From an uncultured Oscillospiraceae bacterium (GTDB lineage Bacteria; Bacillota; Clostridia; Oscillospirales; Acutalibacteraceae), in contig URDW01000054.1 of assembly GCA_900546735.1 (NCBI GenBank), positions 1 through 13,024 of the forward strand: a stretch of DNA of 13,024 nucleotides, read 5' to 3'. The position numbers were made by a program, and so were the translations under genes. A model generated the notes under the pieces. The model saw nothing but the letters and a program-made list of their open reading frames with translations. It made no database searches and had not been told where the DNA came from. Shown here piece by piece: positions 7,726 to 13,024 of this stretch; position 1 is the stretch's first letter; each line of letters starts with the position of its first letter.

Positions 7726-7749
7726 TCTGTGCGCCGCCATGCAATTTGC

Positions 7750-7778
7750 TTGACATTTGTGTAACATGCAAGTAAAAT
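7750..7778 (+). promoter_or_regulatory. pfkA promoter (TTGACA - 17 bp - TAAAAT)
   Basis: The perfect -35 box TTGACA (7750-7755) is followed after exactly 17 bases by TAAAAT (7773-7778), one mismatch from consensus. Transcription would start near 7785, giving a leader of about 74 nt before pfkA. No CcpA-type operator is evident around it. Confidence 0.8.
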
Positions 7779-7844
7779 ATGTATTTAAGCTCAGCGAATT
7801 TGGAAGATTCTGAATAGAATAAAACGAAAGATGTTCAATCCACG

Positions 7845-7850
7845 AGGAGG
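7845..7850 (+). promoter_or_regulatory. Strong pfkA ribosome binding site
   Basis: A perfect AGGAGG lies 8 bases before ATG 7859 and fixes the start. This is the strongest such site in the window and fits high glycolytic expression. Confidence 0.85.
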
Positions 7851-7858
7851 ATTCAGCT

Positions 7859-8827
7859 ATGAAAACGATTGCAGTGCTGACAAGCGGCGGGGATTCCCCC
7901 GGCATGAACGCGGCGGTGCGTGCCGTTGTGCGCACGGCCTGTGAAAACGGCCTGAAAGTTTACGGCATAATGCGCGGTTACAATGGTCTCATCAACGGCG
8001 ATATGGTTGAAATGAACCTGCGTTCTGTTTCAGACATCATTCACCGCGGCGGCACTATGCTCTACAGTGCCAGAAGTCCTGAATTTGCTACGGAGGACGG
8101 CATGCGCAAAGCCATCCGCACCTGCCAGGAACGCGGCATCGACGGCGTTGTCGTTATCGGCGGCGACGGTTCTTTCCGCGGCGCGCGCGACCTTTCCGAG
8201 CGCGGCATTCCGTGCGTCGGCATTCCGGGCACGATCGACAACGACATTGCCTGCTGCGACTATACCATCGGTTATGACACCTGCCTGAACACCATTATGG
8301 AAATGGTGGACCGTGTGCGCGACACGACCGAAAGCCACGACCGCTGCAGCGTGATCGAGGTGATGGGCCGCCGTGCCGGCTACCTGGCGCTGAACGCGGG
8401 CATTGCCGTCGGCGCAACCGCTATCTTGATCCCTGAGGTCAAGGTGGATGTGCAGAAGCATGTTATTGAACGTATGCGCAGAACGCAGAAGACCGGCAAG
8501 GTGCATTTCCTGATCATCGTGGCCGAGGGCTGCGGCGTGAATGTGGAGGAACTGGCCAAAGACATTCAGGCGAAGACTGGCGTGGAATCCAGAAGCGTTG
8601 TTCTGGGCCATGTGCAGCGCGGCGGTTCGCCCACGGTGCGTGACCGCGTCATGGCCTCCAGAATGGGGCATTACGCTGTGAAGAACCTGTTGATGAAAGG
8701 CATCGGCAACCGTGTGGTCGCCGCCCAGAAAGAGCAGGTCGTCGACTACGACATCTTCGAGGCGCTCAATATGAAAAAGTCGATCGATATGGATCTTTAC
8801 GATCTTGCGCACGAGATCTCTATCTGA
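7859..8827 (+). CDS. pfkA: ATP-dependent 6-phosphofructokinase
   Basis: Cytoplasmic glycolytic enzyme making fructose 1,6-bisphosphate from fructose 6-phosphate. The 322-residue length matches the bacterial homotetrameric PfkA. GGDSPG (10-15) opens the nucleotide site. The GGDGS motif at 100-104 and PGTIDND at 122-128 carry Gly where pyrophosphate-dependent enzymes have Asp and Lys, so ATP is the donor. The probable catalytic base is Asp126. MGRRAGY (168-174) and the C-terminal GHVQRGGSP complete the family pattern. The gene has its own promoter and terminator. In many clostridia it lies directly after dnaE, as here, and is followed by pyk; here pgk follows instead. Allosteric control by PEP/ADP is typical of the family but not provable from the sequence. 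Confidence 0.98.
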   Translation: MKTIAVLTSGGDSPGMNAAVRAVVRTACENGLKVYGIMRGYNGLINGDMVEMNLRSVSDIIHRGGTMLYSARSPEFATEDGMRKAIRTCQERGIDGVVVIGGDGSFRGARDLSERGIPCVGIPGTIDNDIACCDYTIGYDTCLNTIMEMVDRVRDTTESHDRCSVIEVMGRRAGYLALNAGIAVGATAILIPEVKVDVQKHVIERMRRTQKTGKVHFLIIVAEGCGVNVEELAKDIQAKTGVESRSVVLGHVQRGGSPTVRDRVMASRMGHYAVKNLLMKGIGNRVVAAQKEQVVDYDIFEALNMKKSIDMDLYDLAHEISI

Positions 8828-8846
8828 CCTGAATTTATATCCAAGC

Positions 8847-8875
8847 AAGCGGTGCGTCTTTTGCACCGCTTTTTT
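8847..8875 (+). terminator. Intrinsic terminator after pfkA
   Basis: A perfect 9-bp stem AAGCGGTGC/GCACCGCTT (8847-8855 with 8863-8871) has a 7-base loop and runs into a T-tract at 8870-8875. An outer pair, CCAAG (8841-8845) and CTTGG (8876-8880), could extend it into a longer structure. It lies 19 bases after the pfkA stop and ends the transcript before the pgk promoter. Confidence 0.92.
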
Positions 8876-8943
8876 CTTGGCATGTTTGACAAAAAATTAA
8901 CAACAGCGCTTCGCAAATTAATACATTCTGTGCGTTTTTTGTG

Positions 8944-8955
8944 AATTCGGGAATT
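8944..8955. repeat. Operator-like inverted repeat upstream of the pgk promoter
   Basis: AATTC and GAATT flank GG, giving a perfect 5-bp dyad that ends 5 bases before the -35 box of pgk. The position would suit a regulator site. It resembles neither a CggR nor a CcpA operator that I can recognise, and such a short dyad may be chance. Confidence 0.25.
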
Positions 8956-8960
8956 ACTTC

Positions 8961-8989
8961 TTGAAAAGCTGTAAAGATTAATATATAAT
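8961..8989 (+). promoter_or_regulatory. pgk-tpiA-gpmI promoter (TTGAAA - 17 bp - TATAAT)
   Basis: TTGAAA (8961-8966) is followed after exactly 17 bases by a perfect TATAAT (8984-8989), in an AT-rich stretch. Transcription would start near 8996, about 50 nt before the pgk ATG at 9047. It follows the pfkA terminator, so pgk starts a separate unit. Confidence 0.85.
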
Positions 8990-9046
8990 TATTGTGCTTA
9001 AAAAAGTGGTAAAGTTTAGCAAATTTATTTTAGAGAGGTAGATTTT

Positions 9047-10243
9047 ATGGACGCTTTGAATAAGAAAACGGTAGAAGATCTTGACGTACAGGGCAAAAAA
9101 GTTCTGGTACGCTGCGATTTTAACGTGCCGCTGGCTGACGGTGAGATCACAAACGACAAGCGCATCGTTGCTGCGCTGCCGACGATCAAATATCTGATGG
9201 AGCACGGTGCAAAAGTTATTCTCTGCTCGCATCTGGGCCGCCCGAAGGGTGAGTATAAGCCGGAATTTTCGCTGGCGCCGGTCGCAAAGCGCCTGAGCGA
9301 GTACCTTGGCAAAGAGGTCAAGCTGGCCGAGGATCCTGAGGTTGTCGGCGAAAACGCCAAAAAGCTTGCTGAAGAGCTGGCTGACGGCGACGTAATGCTG
9401 CTTGAAAACGTCCGTTTCAGAAAAGAAGAAACGAAAAACGAAGAAAACTTCTCGAAAGAGCTGGCTTCTCTTGCCGACCTCTATGTGAACGACGCGTTCG
9501 GCACCGCGCACAGAGCGCACTGCTCCACCACCGGTGTGGCGGCTTACCTGCCCTCTGCCTGCGGCTACCTGATCCAGAAAGAGATCAAGTTCATGGGCGA
9601 AGCGCTCGCAAATCCGAAGCGTCCGCTGGTCGCGATTCTCGGCGGCGCCAAAGTCTCCGACAAAATCGGCGTCATCACGAACCTGCTTGACAAGTGCGAC
9701 ACGCTGATCATCGGCGGCGGCATGGCCTACACTTTCATGAAAGCGCTCGGCCACAGCATCGGCACTTCTTTGCTGGAAGAGGACAAGGTCGAGCTTGCCG
9801 GCCAGATGATGCAGACGGCAAAAGAAAAAGGCGTTAAGTTCCTGATCCCGGTCGACAACAAGGTCGGTAAAGAATATGACCCGAACACCGAGGCACAGGT
9901 CGTCCACAGCGACGAGATCCCGGACGGCTGGATGGGTCTGGACATCGGCCCCGAAAGCCAGACTCTGTTTGCAGACGCCATCAAGGGCGCCGGCACGGTC
10001 ATCTGGAACGGCCCGATGGGCGTTTCTGAGTGGGACAATTTTGCCCAGGGTACGATCGCTGTGGCCAAGGCGGTTGCCGACAGCGGCGCAATTTCGATCA
10101 TCGGCGGCGGCGATTCGGTCGCAGCTGTGACAAAGCTTGGCTTCGCCGACAAGATGAGCCACATCTCCACCGGCGGCGGCGCATCGCTTGAATTCCTGGA
10201 GGGCAAGGAACTGCCCGGTATTGCCGCGATCGACAACAAATAA
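9047..10243 (+). CDS. pgk: Phosphoglycerate kinase
   Basis: Cytoplasmic glycolytic enzyme transferring phosphate from 1,3-bisphosphoglycerate to ADP, the first substrate-level ATP step. The monomer of 398 residues has the usual length. The N-terminal domain shows VRCDFNVPL (21-29) and the substrate-binding SHLGRPKG (61-68). The nucleotide domain has GGAKVSDK near 200, [10 protein letters not shown], the GGGDSVAAV loop near residue 355 and the C-terminal [21 protein letters not shown] 9047 is preceded by AGAGAGG at 9032-9038. It is the first gene of an operon with tpiA, 45 bases downstream, and gpmI. gapA, which often precedes pgk, is not present; pfkA and its terminator lie there instead. Confidence 0.98.
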   Translation: MDALNKKTVEDLDVQGKKVLVRCDFNVPLADGEITNDKRIVAALPTIKYLMEHGAKVILCSHLGRPKGEYKPEFSLAPVAKRLSEYLGKEVKLAEDPEVVGENAKKLAEELADGDVMLLENVRFRKEETKNEENFSKELASLADLYVNDAFGTAHRAHCSTTGVAAYLPSACGYLIQKEIKFMGEALANPKRPLVAILGGAKVSDKIGVITNLLDKCDTLIIGGGMAYTFMKALGHSIGTSLLEEDKVELAGQMMQTAKEKGVKFLIPVDNKVGKEYDPNTEAQVVHSDEIPDGWMGLDIGPESQTLFADAIKGAGTVIWNGPMGVSEWDNFAQGTIAVAKAVADSGAISIIGGGDSVAAVTKLGFADKMSHISTGGGASLEFLEGKELPGIAAIDNK

Positions 10244-10288
10244 TCGAGCCTGAACATAGGATCGTCAAAAGGAAGAAGAGGGATTATT

Positions 10289-11059
10289 ATGAATAAACAG
10301 CTTCGCAAAGCCGTTATTGCCGGCAACTGGAAAATGAACAACACCCCGGCCGAAACAACGGCGCTCATCAACGAAATGAAACCGCTTGTGGCAGATGCCG
10401 ACTGCGACGTCATCATCTGCGCACCGTTCGTAGACCTGCAGGCAGCGCTCGACGCCGCGGCAGGCTCCAACATCCAGATCGGTGCGGAAAACTGCCACTG
10501 GGCTGCCAGCGGCGCATTCACCGGCGAAGTTTCCGCCCCCATGCTTGCGGCAATGGGCGTGCCGTATGTGATCATCGGCCACAGCGAACGCCGCCAGTAT
10601 TTCGGCGAGACCGACGAAACGGTCAACAAGCGTGTGCGCGCTGCGCTCGACAACGGTCTGAAAGTGATCCTGTGCGTCGGCGAAGTGCTCGAACAGCGTG
10701 AGCAGGGCGTAACGTTTGAGGTCGTCGGCATGCAGACGAAGATCGCGCTGCAGGGCGTCAGCAAGGATGAGCTGAAAAACGTCATCATCGCTTACGAACC
10801 CGTGTGGGCCATCGGTACCGGCAAAACGGCCACAGCTGACCAGGCAGACGAGGTCAACGGCTACATCCGCCAGGTGATCGCCGAGCTTTACGGGCAGGAT
10901 GCGGCAGACGCGTTCGTGGTGCAGTACGGCGGTTCGATGAATGCCAAAAATGCACAGGAACTTCTTTCCAAAGAAAATGTAGACGGCGGCCTGATCGGCG
11001 GTGCTTCGCTCAAAGCGCAGGACTTTTCCGTGATCGTGAAAGCGGCCAGTGAACAGTAA
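10289..11059 (+). CDS. tpiA: Triosephosphate isomerase
   Basis: Cytoplasmic TIM-barrel enzyme interconverting dihydroxyacetone phosphate and glyceraldehyde 3-phosphate. The 256 residues include AGNWKMN with catalytic Lys15, IGHSERR with His98, the loop region YEPVWAIGTGKTA with catalytic Glu170, and the phosphate-binding GLIGGASL near the C-terminus. All catalytic residues are present. A ribosome site, AAGAGGGA, precedes the ATG. It is 45 bases after pgk with no promoter or terminator between, so the two are co-transcribed. A terminator-like hairpin follows before gpmI. Confidence 0.98.
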   Translation: MNKQLRKAVIAGNWKMNNTPAETTALINEMKPLVADADCDVIICAPFVDLQAALDAAAGSNIQIGAENCHWAASGAFTGEVSAPMLAAMGVPYVIIGHSERRQYFGETDETVNKRVRAALDNGLKVILCVGEVLEQREQGVTFEVVGMQTKIALQGVSKDELKNVIIAYEPVWAIGTGKTATADQADEVNGYIRQVIAELYGQDAADAFVVQYGGSMNAKNAQELLSKENVDGGLIGGASLKAQDFSVIVKAASEQ

Positions 11060-11064
11060 TCAGC

Positions 11065-11096
11065 TTTAGGGCGGCTTTCGTCGCCCTAAGATTTTT
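11065..11096 (+). terminator. Terminator or attenuator hairpin between tpiA and gpmI
   Basis: TTAGGGCG (11066-11073) pairs perfectly with CGCCCTAA (11082-11089), with a flanking T-G pair and further inner pairs closing a TTTC loop. ATTTTTA follows, with five Ts at 11092-11096. It starts 5 bases after the tpiA stop. No promoter is evident in the 18 bases between the T-tract and gpmI, so gpmI probably depends on partial readthrough. The hairpin may instead protect the 3' end of the upstream message. Confidence 0.7.
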
Positions 11097-11114
11097 ATAT
11101 AAGGAGTTTTAAAA

Positions 11115-12653
11115 ATGGAACAGAAAAAATCACTTGTTCTTTGCATTATGGACGGGTTCGGCAAAAATGACAGCGACTACGGCAATGCCATTCATGCGGC
11201 CGCAACGCCCCGTCTGGACGAATTAAAAGCAAAATACCCCTGCACGTTCATCGGCGCTTCCGGGCTCGATGTCGGTCTGCCGAACGGGCAGATGGGCAAC
11301 TCGGAAGTCGGCCACACCAACATCGGCGCCGGCCGTGTGGTGTACCAGGAACTGACCCGCATCACCAAGTCGATCGAAGACGGCGACTTCTTTGAAAATC
11401 CGGCGCTTAAAGCGGCGGTGCAAAATGCCATCGACAACGGCACGGCTCTGCACATTATGGGCCTGATGAGCGACGGCGGCGTGCACTCCCACAACACCCA
11501 TGCCTGGGCGATCGTAGAGATGGCCAAGAAAATGGGCCTTACGCGCGTTTACCTGCACTGCATCATGGACGGGCGTGACGTGCCGCCCACAAGCGGTAAG
11601 GATTATGTTGCCGAGGCGCAGCAAAAGCTGGCCGAAATTGGCGTGGGCAAGATCGCTACGGTCATCGGCCGTTTCTACGCCATGGACCGCGACAACCGCT
11701 GGGAGCGTGTGTCCCGCGCTTATAATGCGCTCGTAAAGGGCGAGGGCATCCATACAAATGACCCGGTCAAGGCTATTGAAGAAAGCTATCAGAAAGTCGA
11801 TGCCGACGGCAAGAACGTGACCGACGAGTTTATCGAACCGACCGTTTGCCTGGAAAACGAGGGCCGCATCGGCAAAAACGACAGCGTGATTTTCTTTAAC
11901 TTCCGCCCCGACCGTGCCCGCGAGATCACCAGAACGTTTGTGGACCCGGATTTCACCGGCTTTGAAAGAGAATTTTTCCCGCTCACCTATGTCTGCATGA
12001 CCCAGTACGACGCCACTATGCCCAACGTGCTGGTCGCGTTTGCGCCGGAAGAGCTCACCAATACGCTCGGCGAATACCTGGCTGCAAACGGCAAAACGCA
12101 GCTGCGCATTGCTGAAACGGAAAAATATGCCCATGTTACGTTTTTCTTTAACGGCGGCAGCGAGGCGGTCAACGAGGGCGAAGACCGTATTCTGGTACCG
12201 TCTCCGAAAGTCAGCACTTATGACCTGAAGCCCGAGATGAGCGCATATGAAGTTTCTGAAAAGGTCAATGCAGCGGTGCGCAGCGGCAAGTACGATGTGA
12301 TCATTCTGAACTTTGCCAACTGCGACATGGTCGGCCACACCGGTGTGTTCGACGCGGCGGTCAAGGCTGTGGAAGCGGTCGACACCTGCGTTGGCACGCT
12401 GTATGACGCTGTAATGGAAATGGGCGGCGTGCTGCTGGTCACCGCCGACCACGGCAATGCGGACAAGATGCTTGCTGAGGATGGTTCGCCGTTCACGGCG
12501 CATACCACCAACCTGGTGCCGTTCATTGTAGCAAATTACCCCTGCAAACTGCGTGACGGCGGCCGTCTGTGCGACATTGCCCCCACCATGCTGCAGATCC
12601 TGGGTCTGCCCCAGCCGAAAGAGATGACCGGCGTTTCCATGATCGAAGAATAA
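11115..12653 (+). CDS. gpmI: 2,3-bisphosphoglycerate-independent phosphoglycerate mutase
   Basis: Cytoplasmic manganese-dependent mutase interconverting 3- and 2-phosphoglycerate through a phosphoserine intermediate. The 512-residue length is normal for the alkaline-phosphatase-superfamily enzyme. It opens with LCIMDGFG, whose Asp13 is a metal ligand. The nucleophile is Ser63 in GNSEVGH. DGRDVPP, MDRDNRWER and FNFRPDRARE form the substrate site. Metal-binding ADHGNAD (Asp445, His446) and His463 in TAHTTNLVPF complete it. A strong AAGGAG (11101-11106) lies 8 bases before ATG 11115. It closes the pgk operon behind a terminator-like hairpin and is followed by a strong terminator. eno, a frequent next gene, is absent. 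Confidence 0.98.
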   Translation: MEQKKSLVLCIMDGFGKNDSDYGNAIHAAATPRLDELKAKYPCTFIGASGLDVGLPNGQMGNSEVGHTNIGAGRVVYQELTRITKSIEDGDFFENPALKAAVQNAIDNGTALHIMGLMSDGGVHSHNTHAWAIVEMAKKMGLTRVYLHCIMDGRDVPPTSGKDYVAEAQQKLAEIGVGKIATVIGRFYAMDRDNRWERVSRAYNALVKGEGIHTNDPVKAIEESYQKVDADGKNVTDEFIEPTVCLENEGRIGKNDSVIFFNFRPDRAREITRTFVDPDFTGFEREFFPLTYVCMTQYDATMPNVLVAFAPEELTNTLGEYLAANGKTQLRIAETEKYAHVTFFFNGGSEAVNEGEDRILVPSPKVSTYDLKPEMSAYEVSEKVNAAVRSGKYDVIILNFANCDMVGHTGVFDAAVKAVEAVDTCVGTLYDAVMEMGGVLLVTADHGNADKMLAEDGSPFTAHTTNLVPFIVANYPCKLRDGGRLCDIAPTMLQILGLPQPKEMTGVSMIEE

Positions 12654-12676
12654 GTCCGGATCATTATATTTTGTTT

Positions 12677-12704
12677 GCCTGCCTGAAAAGGCAGGCGTTT
12701 TTTT
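12677..12704 (+). terminator. Strong intrinsic terminator after gpmI
   Basis: A perfect 8-bp GC-rich stem GCCTGCCT/AGGCAGGC (12677-12684 with 12689-12696) is closed by a stable GAAA tetraloop. One G then leads into seven Ts (12698-12704). It lies 24 bases after the gpmI stop and clearly ends the pgk-tpiA-gpmI transcript. Confidence 0.96.
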
Positions 12705-12724
12705 ATATTCTTTTGTCTTTTTTC

Positions 12725-12758
12725 TTGCACAGCAAAGCGGCGTGTGCTATTCTATAAT
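12725..12758 (+). promoter_or_regulatory. Candidate promoter for the secreted-protein gene
   Basis: TTGCAC (12725-12730) is followed after 17 bases by TATTCT (12748-12753), which has a TG one base upstream as in extended -10 promoters. A perfect TATAAT also lies at 12753-12758, but it is 22 bases from TTGCAC and has no good -35 of its own. A promoter is expected here after the strong terminator; which -10 is used is unclear. The leader would be about 100 nt. Confidence 0.5.
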
Positions 12759-12862
12759 CAAGGCATATTGTTGTGCAATTTCGATATTTTGCCGACTTTG
12801 TCCAGCTGTCTTATGCATGGTCTGTGCCTGCCGGGACGATTCGATTGTGAGGGGGAAAGCAA

Positions 12863-13024
12863 ATGAAAAAGAGTTTGCGAAAATGGCTCAGCTTGTTTTT
12901 GGCTGTCGTTATGGCCATCACCAGTCTGGGCATGGGTCTTGTGGCGCTGGCTGCCGAAAGCGACCCGGACGACCCGTATCAGGCTTTGGCCGATGCCTTA
13001 AAGGCAGACGGCGTACAGGAAGCG
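12863..13024 (+). CDS. Secreted or surface protein, N-terminal fragment
   Basis: An open frame of 54 codons runs to the window end without a stop, so only the N-terminus is seen. It begins with a textbook Sec signal peptide: a basic start (MKKSLRKW), a hydrophobic core at about 9-29 and a likely signal peptidase I site after ALA, between residues 30 and 31. There is no cysteine, so it is not a lipoprotein. The mature part opens with an acidic stretch (AESDPDDPY), then a probable helix rich in Ala and Leu. AGGGGG at 12850-12855 lies 7 bases before the ATG. It has its own candidate promoter and is separate from the glycolytic operon. I do not recognise the family; an extracellular or cell-wall role is inferred only from the signal peptide. 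Confidence 0.8.
   Translation, partial: MKKSLRKWLSLFLAVVMAITSLGMGLVALAAESDPDDPYQALADALKADGVQEA

Noticed and set aside
7726..7749. A terminator after dnaE
   Set aside because: No GC-rich stem with a T-tract is present, so dnaE transcripts may read through into pfkA.
8886..8891. A perfect TTGACA after the pfkA terminator as a second pgk promoter
   Set aside because: No acceptable -10 box lies 16-18 bases downstream. The TTGAAA/TATAAT pair closer to pgk is far better.
8901..8915. A CcpA (cre) operator upstream of pgk around the AGCGCTTCGC segment
   Set aside because: It fails most of the conserved positions at both ends of the cre consensus when the central CG is aligned.
1082..12503. Several long open frames on the minus strand, for example opposite glcK, dnaE (about 4984-6531) and gpmI (about 11223-12503)
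   Set aside because: They mirror GC-rich third positions of the well-supported + strand genes, have no recognisable domains and lack ribosome sites.

Overview
The window comes from a Gram-positive Firmicute of the class Clostridia. The closest match in style is a GC-rich gut member of the Oscillospiraceae/Ruminococcaceae type, but that rank is inference. The evidence is HPr kinase/phosphorylase, a zinc-type ROK glucokinase, WhiA, type II MurB and the clostridial order murB-rapZ-whiA-dnaE-pfkA. Codons favour G/C in the third position, ribosome binding sites are strong, and promoters are of the TTGACA/TATAAT type. All genes lie on the + strand. No RNA gene, CRISPR array, insertion sequence or phage gene was found, and no gene-free stretch exceeds 300 bases.

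Layout. Bases 6-38 are not genomic. They match a Nextera (Tn5 mosaic end) sequencing adapter with one mismatch, so the native sequence begins near base 39. Bases 87-7725 hold one tightly packed unit: hprK, a ROK glucokinase gene, murB, a short gene for a free-standing RapZ C-terminal domain, whiA and dnaE. From glcK to dnaE the joins are 8-nt, 4-nt and 1-nt overlaps plus one short gap, which suggests translational coupling. Bases 7750-8875 hold pfkA as a single-gene unit with its own promoter (TTGACA, 17 bp, TAAAAT) and terminator. Bases 8961-12704 hold a lower-glycolysis operon, pgk-tpiA-gpmI, with a promoter (TTGAAA, 17 bp, TATAAT), a terminator-like hairpin between tpiA and gpmI, and a strong terminator after gpmI. 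The last 162 bases begin a gene for a secreted protein that runs off the window.

How the genes fit together. The window joins carbon-flux control (HprK acting on HPr), glucose phosphorylation, four glycolytic steps (PfkA, Pgk, TpiA, GpmI), a cell-wall precursor enzyme (MurB), a probable amino-sugar sensor domain (RapZ-C), a division/chromosome factor (WhiA) and a replicative polymerase (DnaE).

Most of the content is conserved housekeeping. The main departure is at the rapZ-yvcK-whiA locus. Here the P-loop half of RapZ is missing, yvcK is absent, and only the 127-residue C-terminal domain remains as its own gene. Other points for a second look are a terminator-like hairpin early in whiA, a complete PHP metal site in DnaE, and the tpiA/gpmI attenuator candidate.
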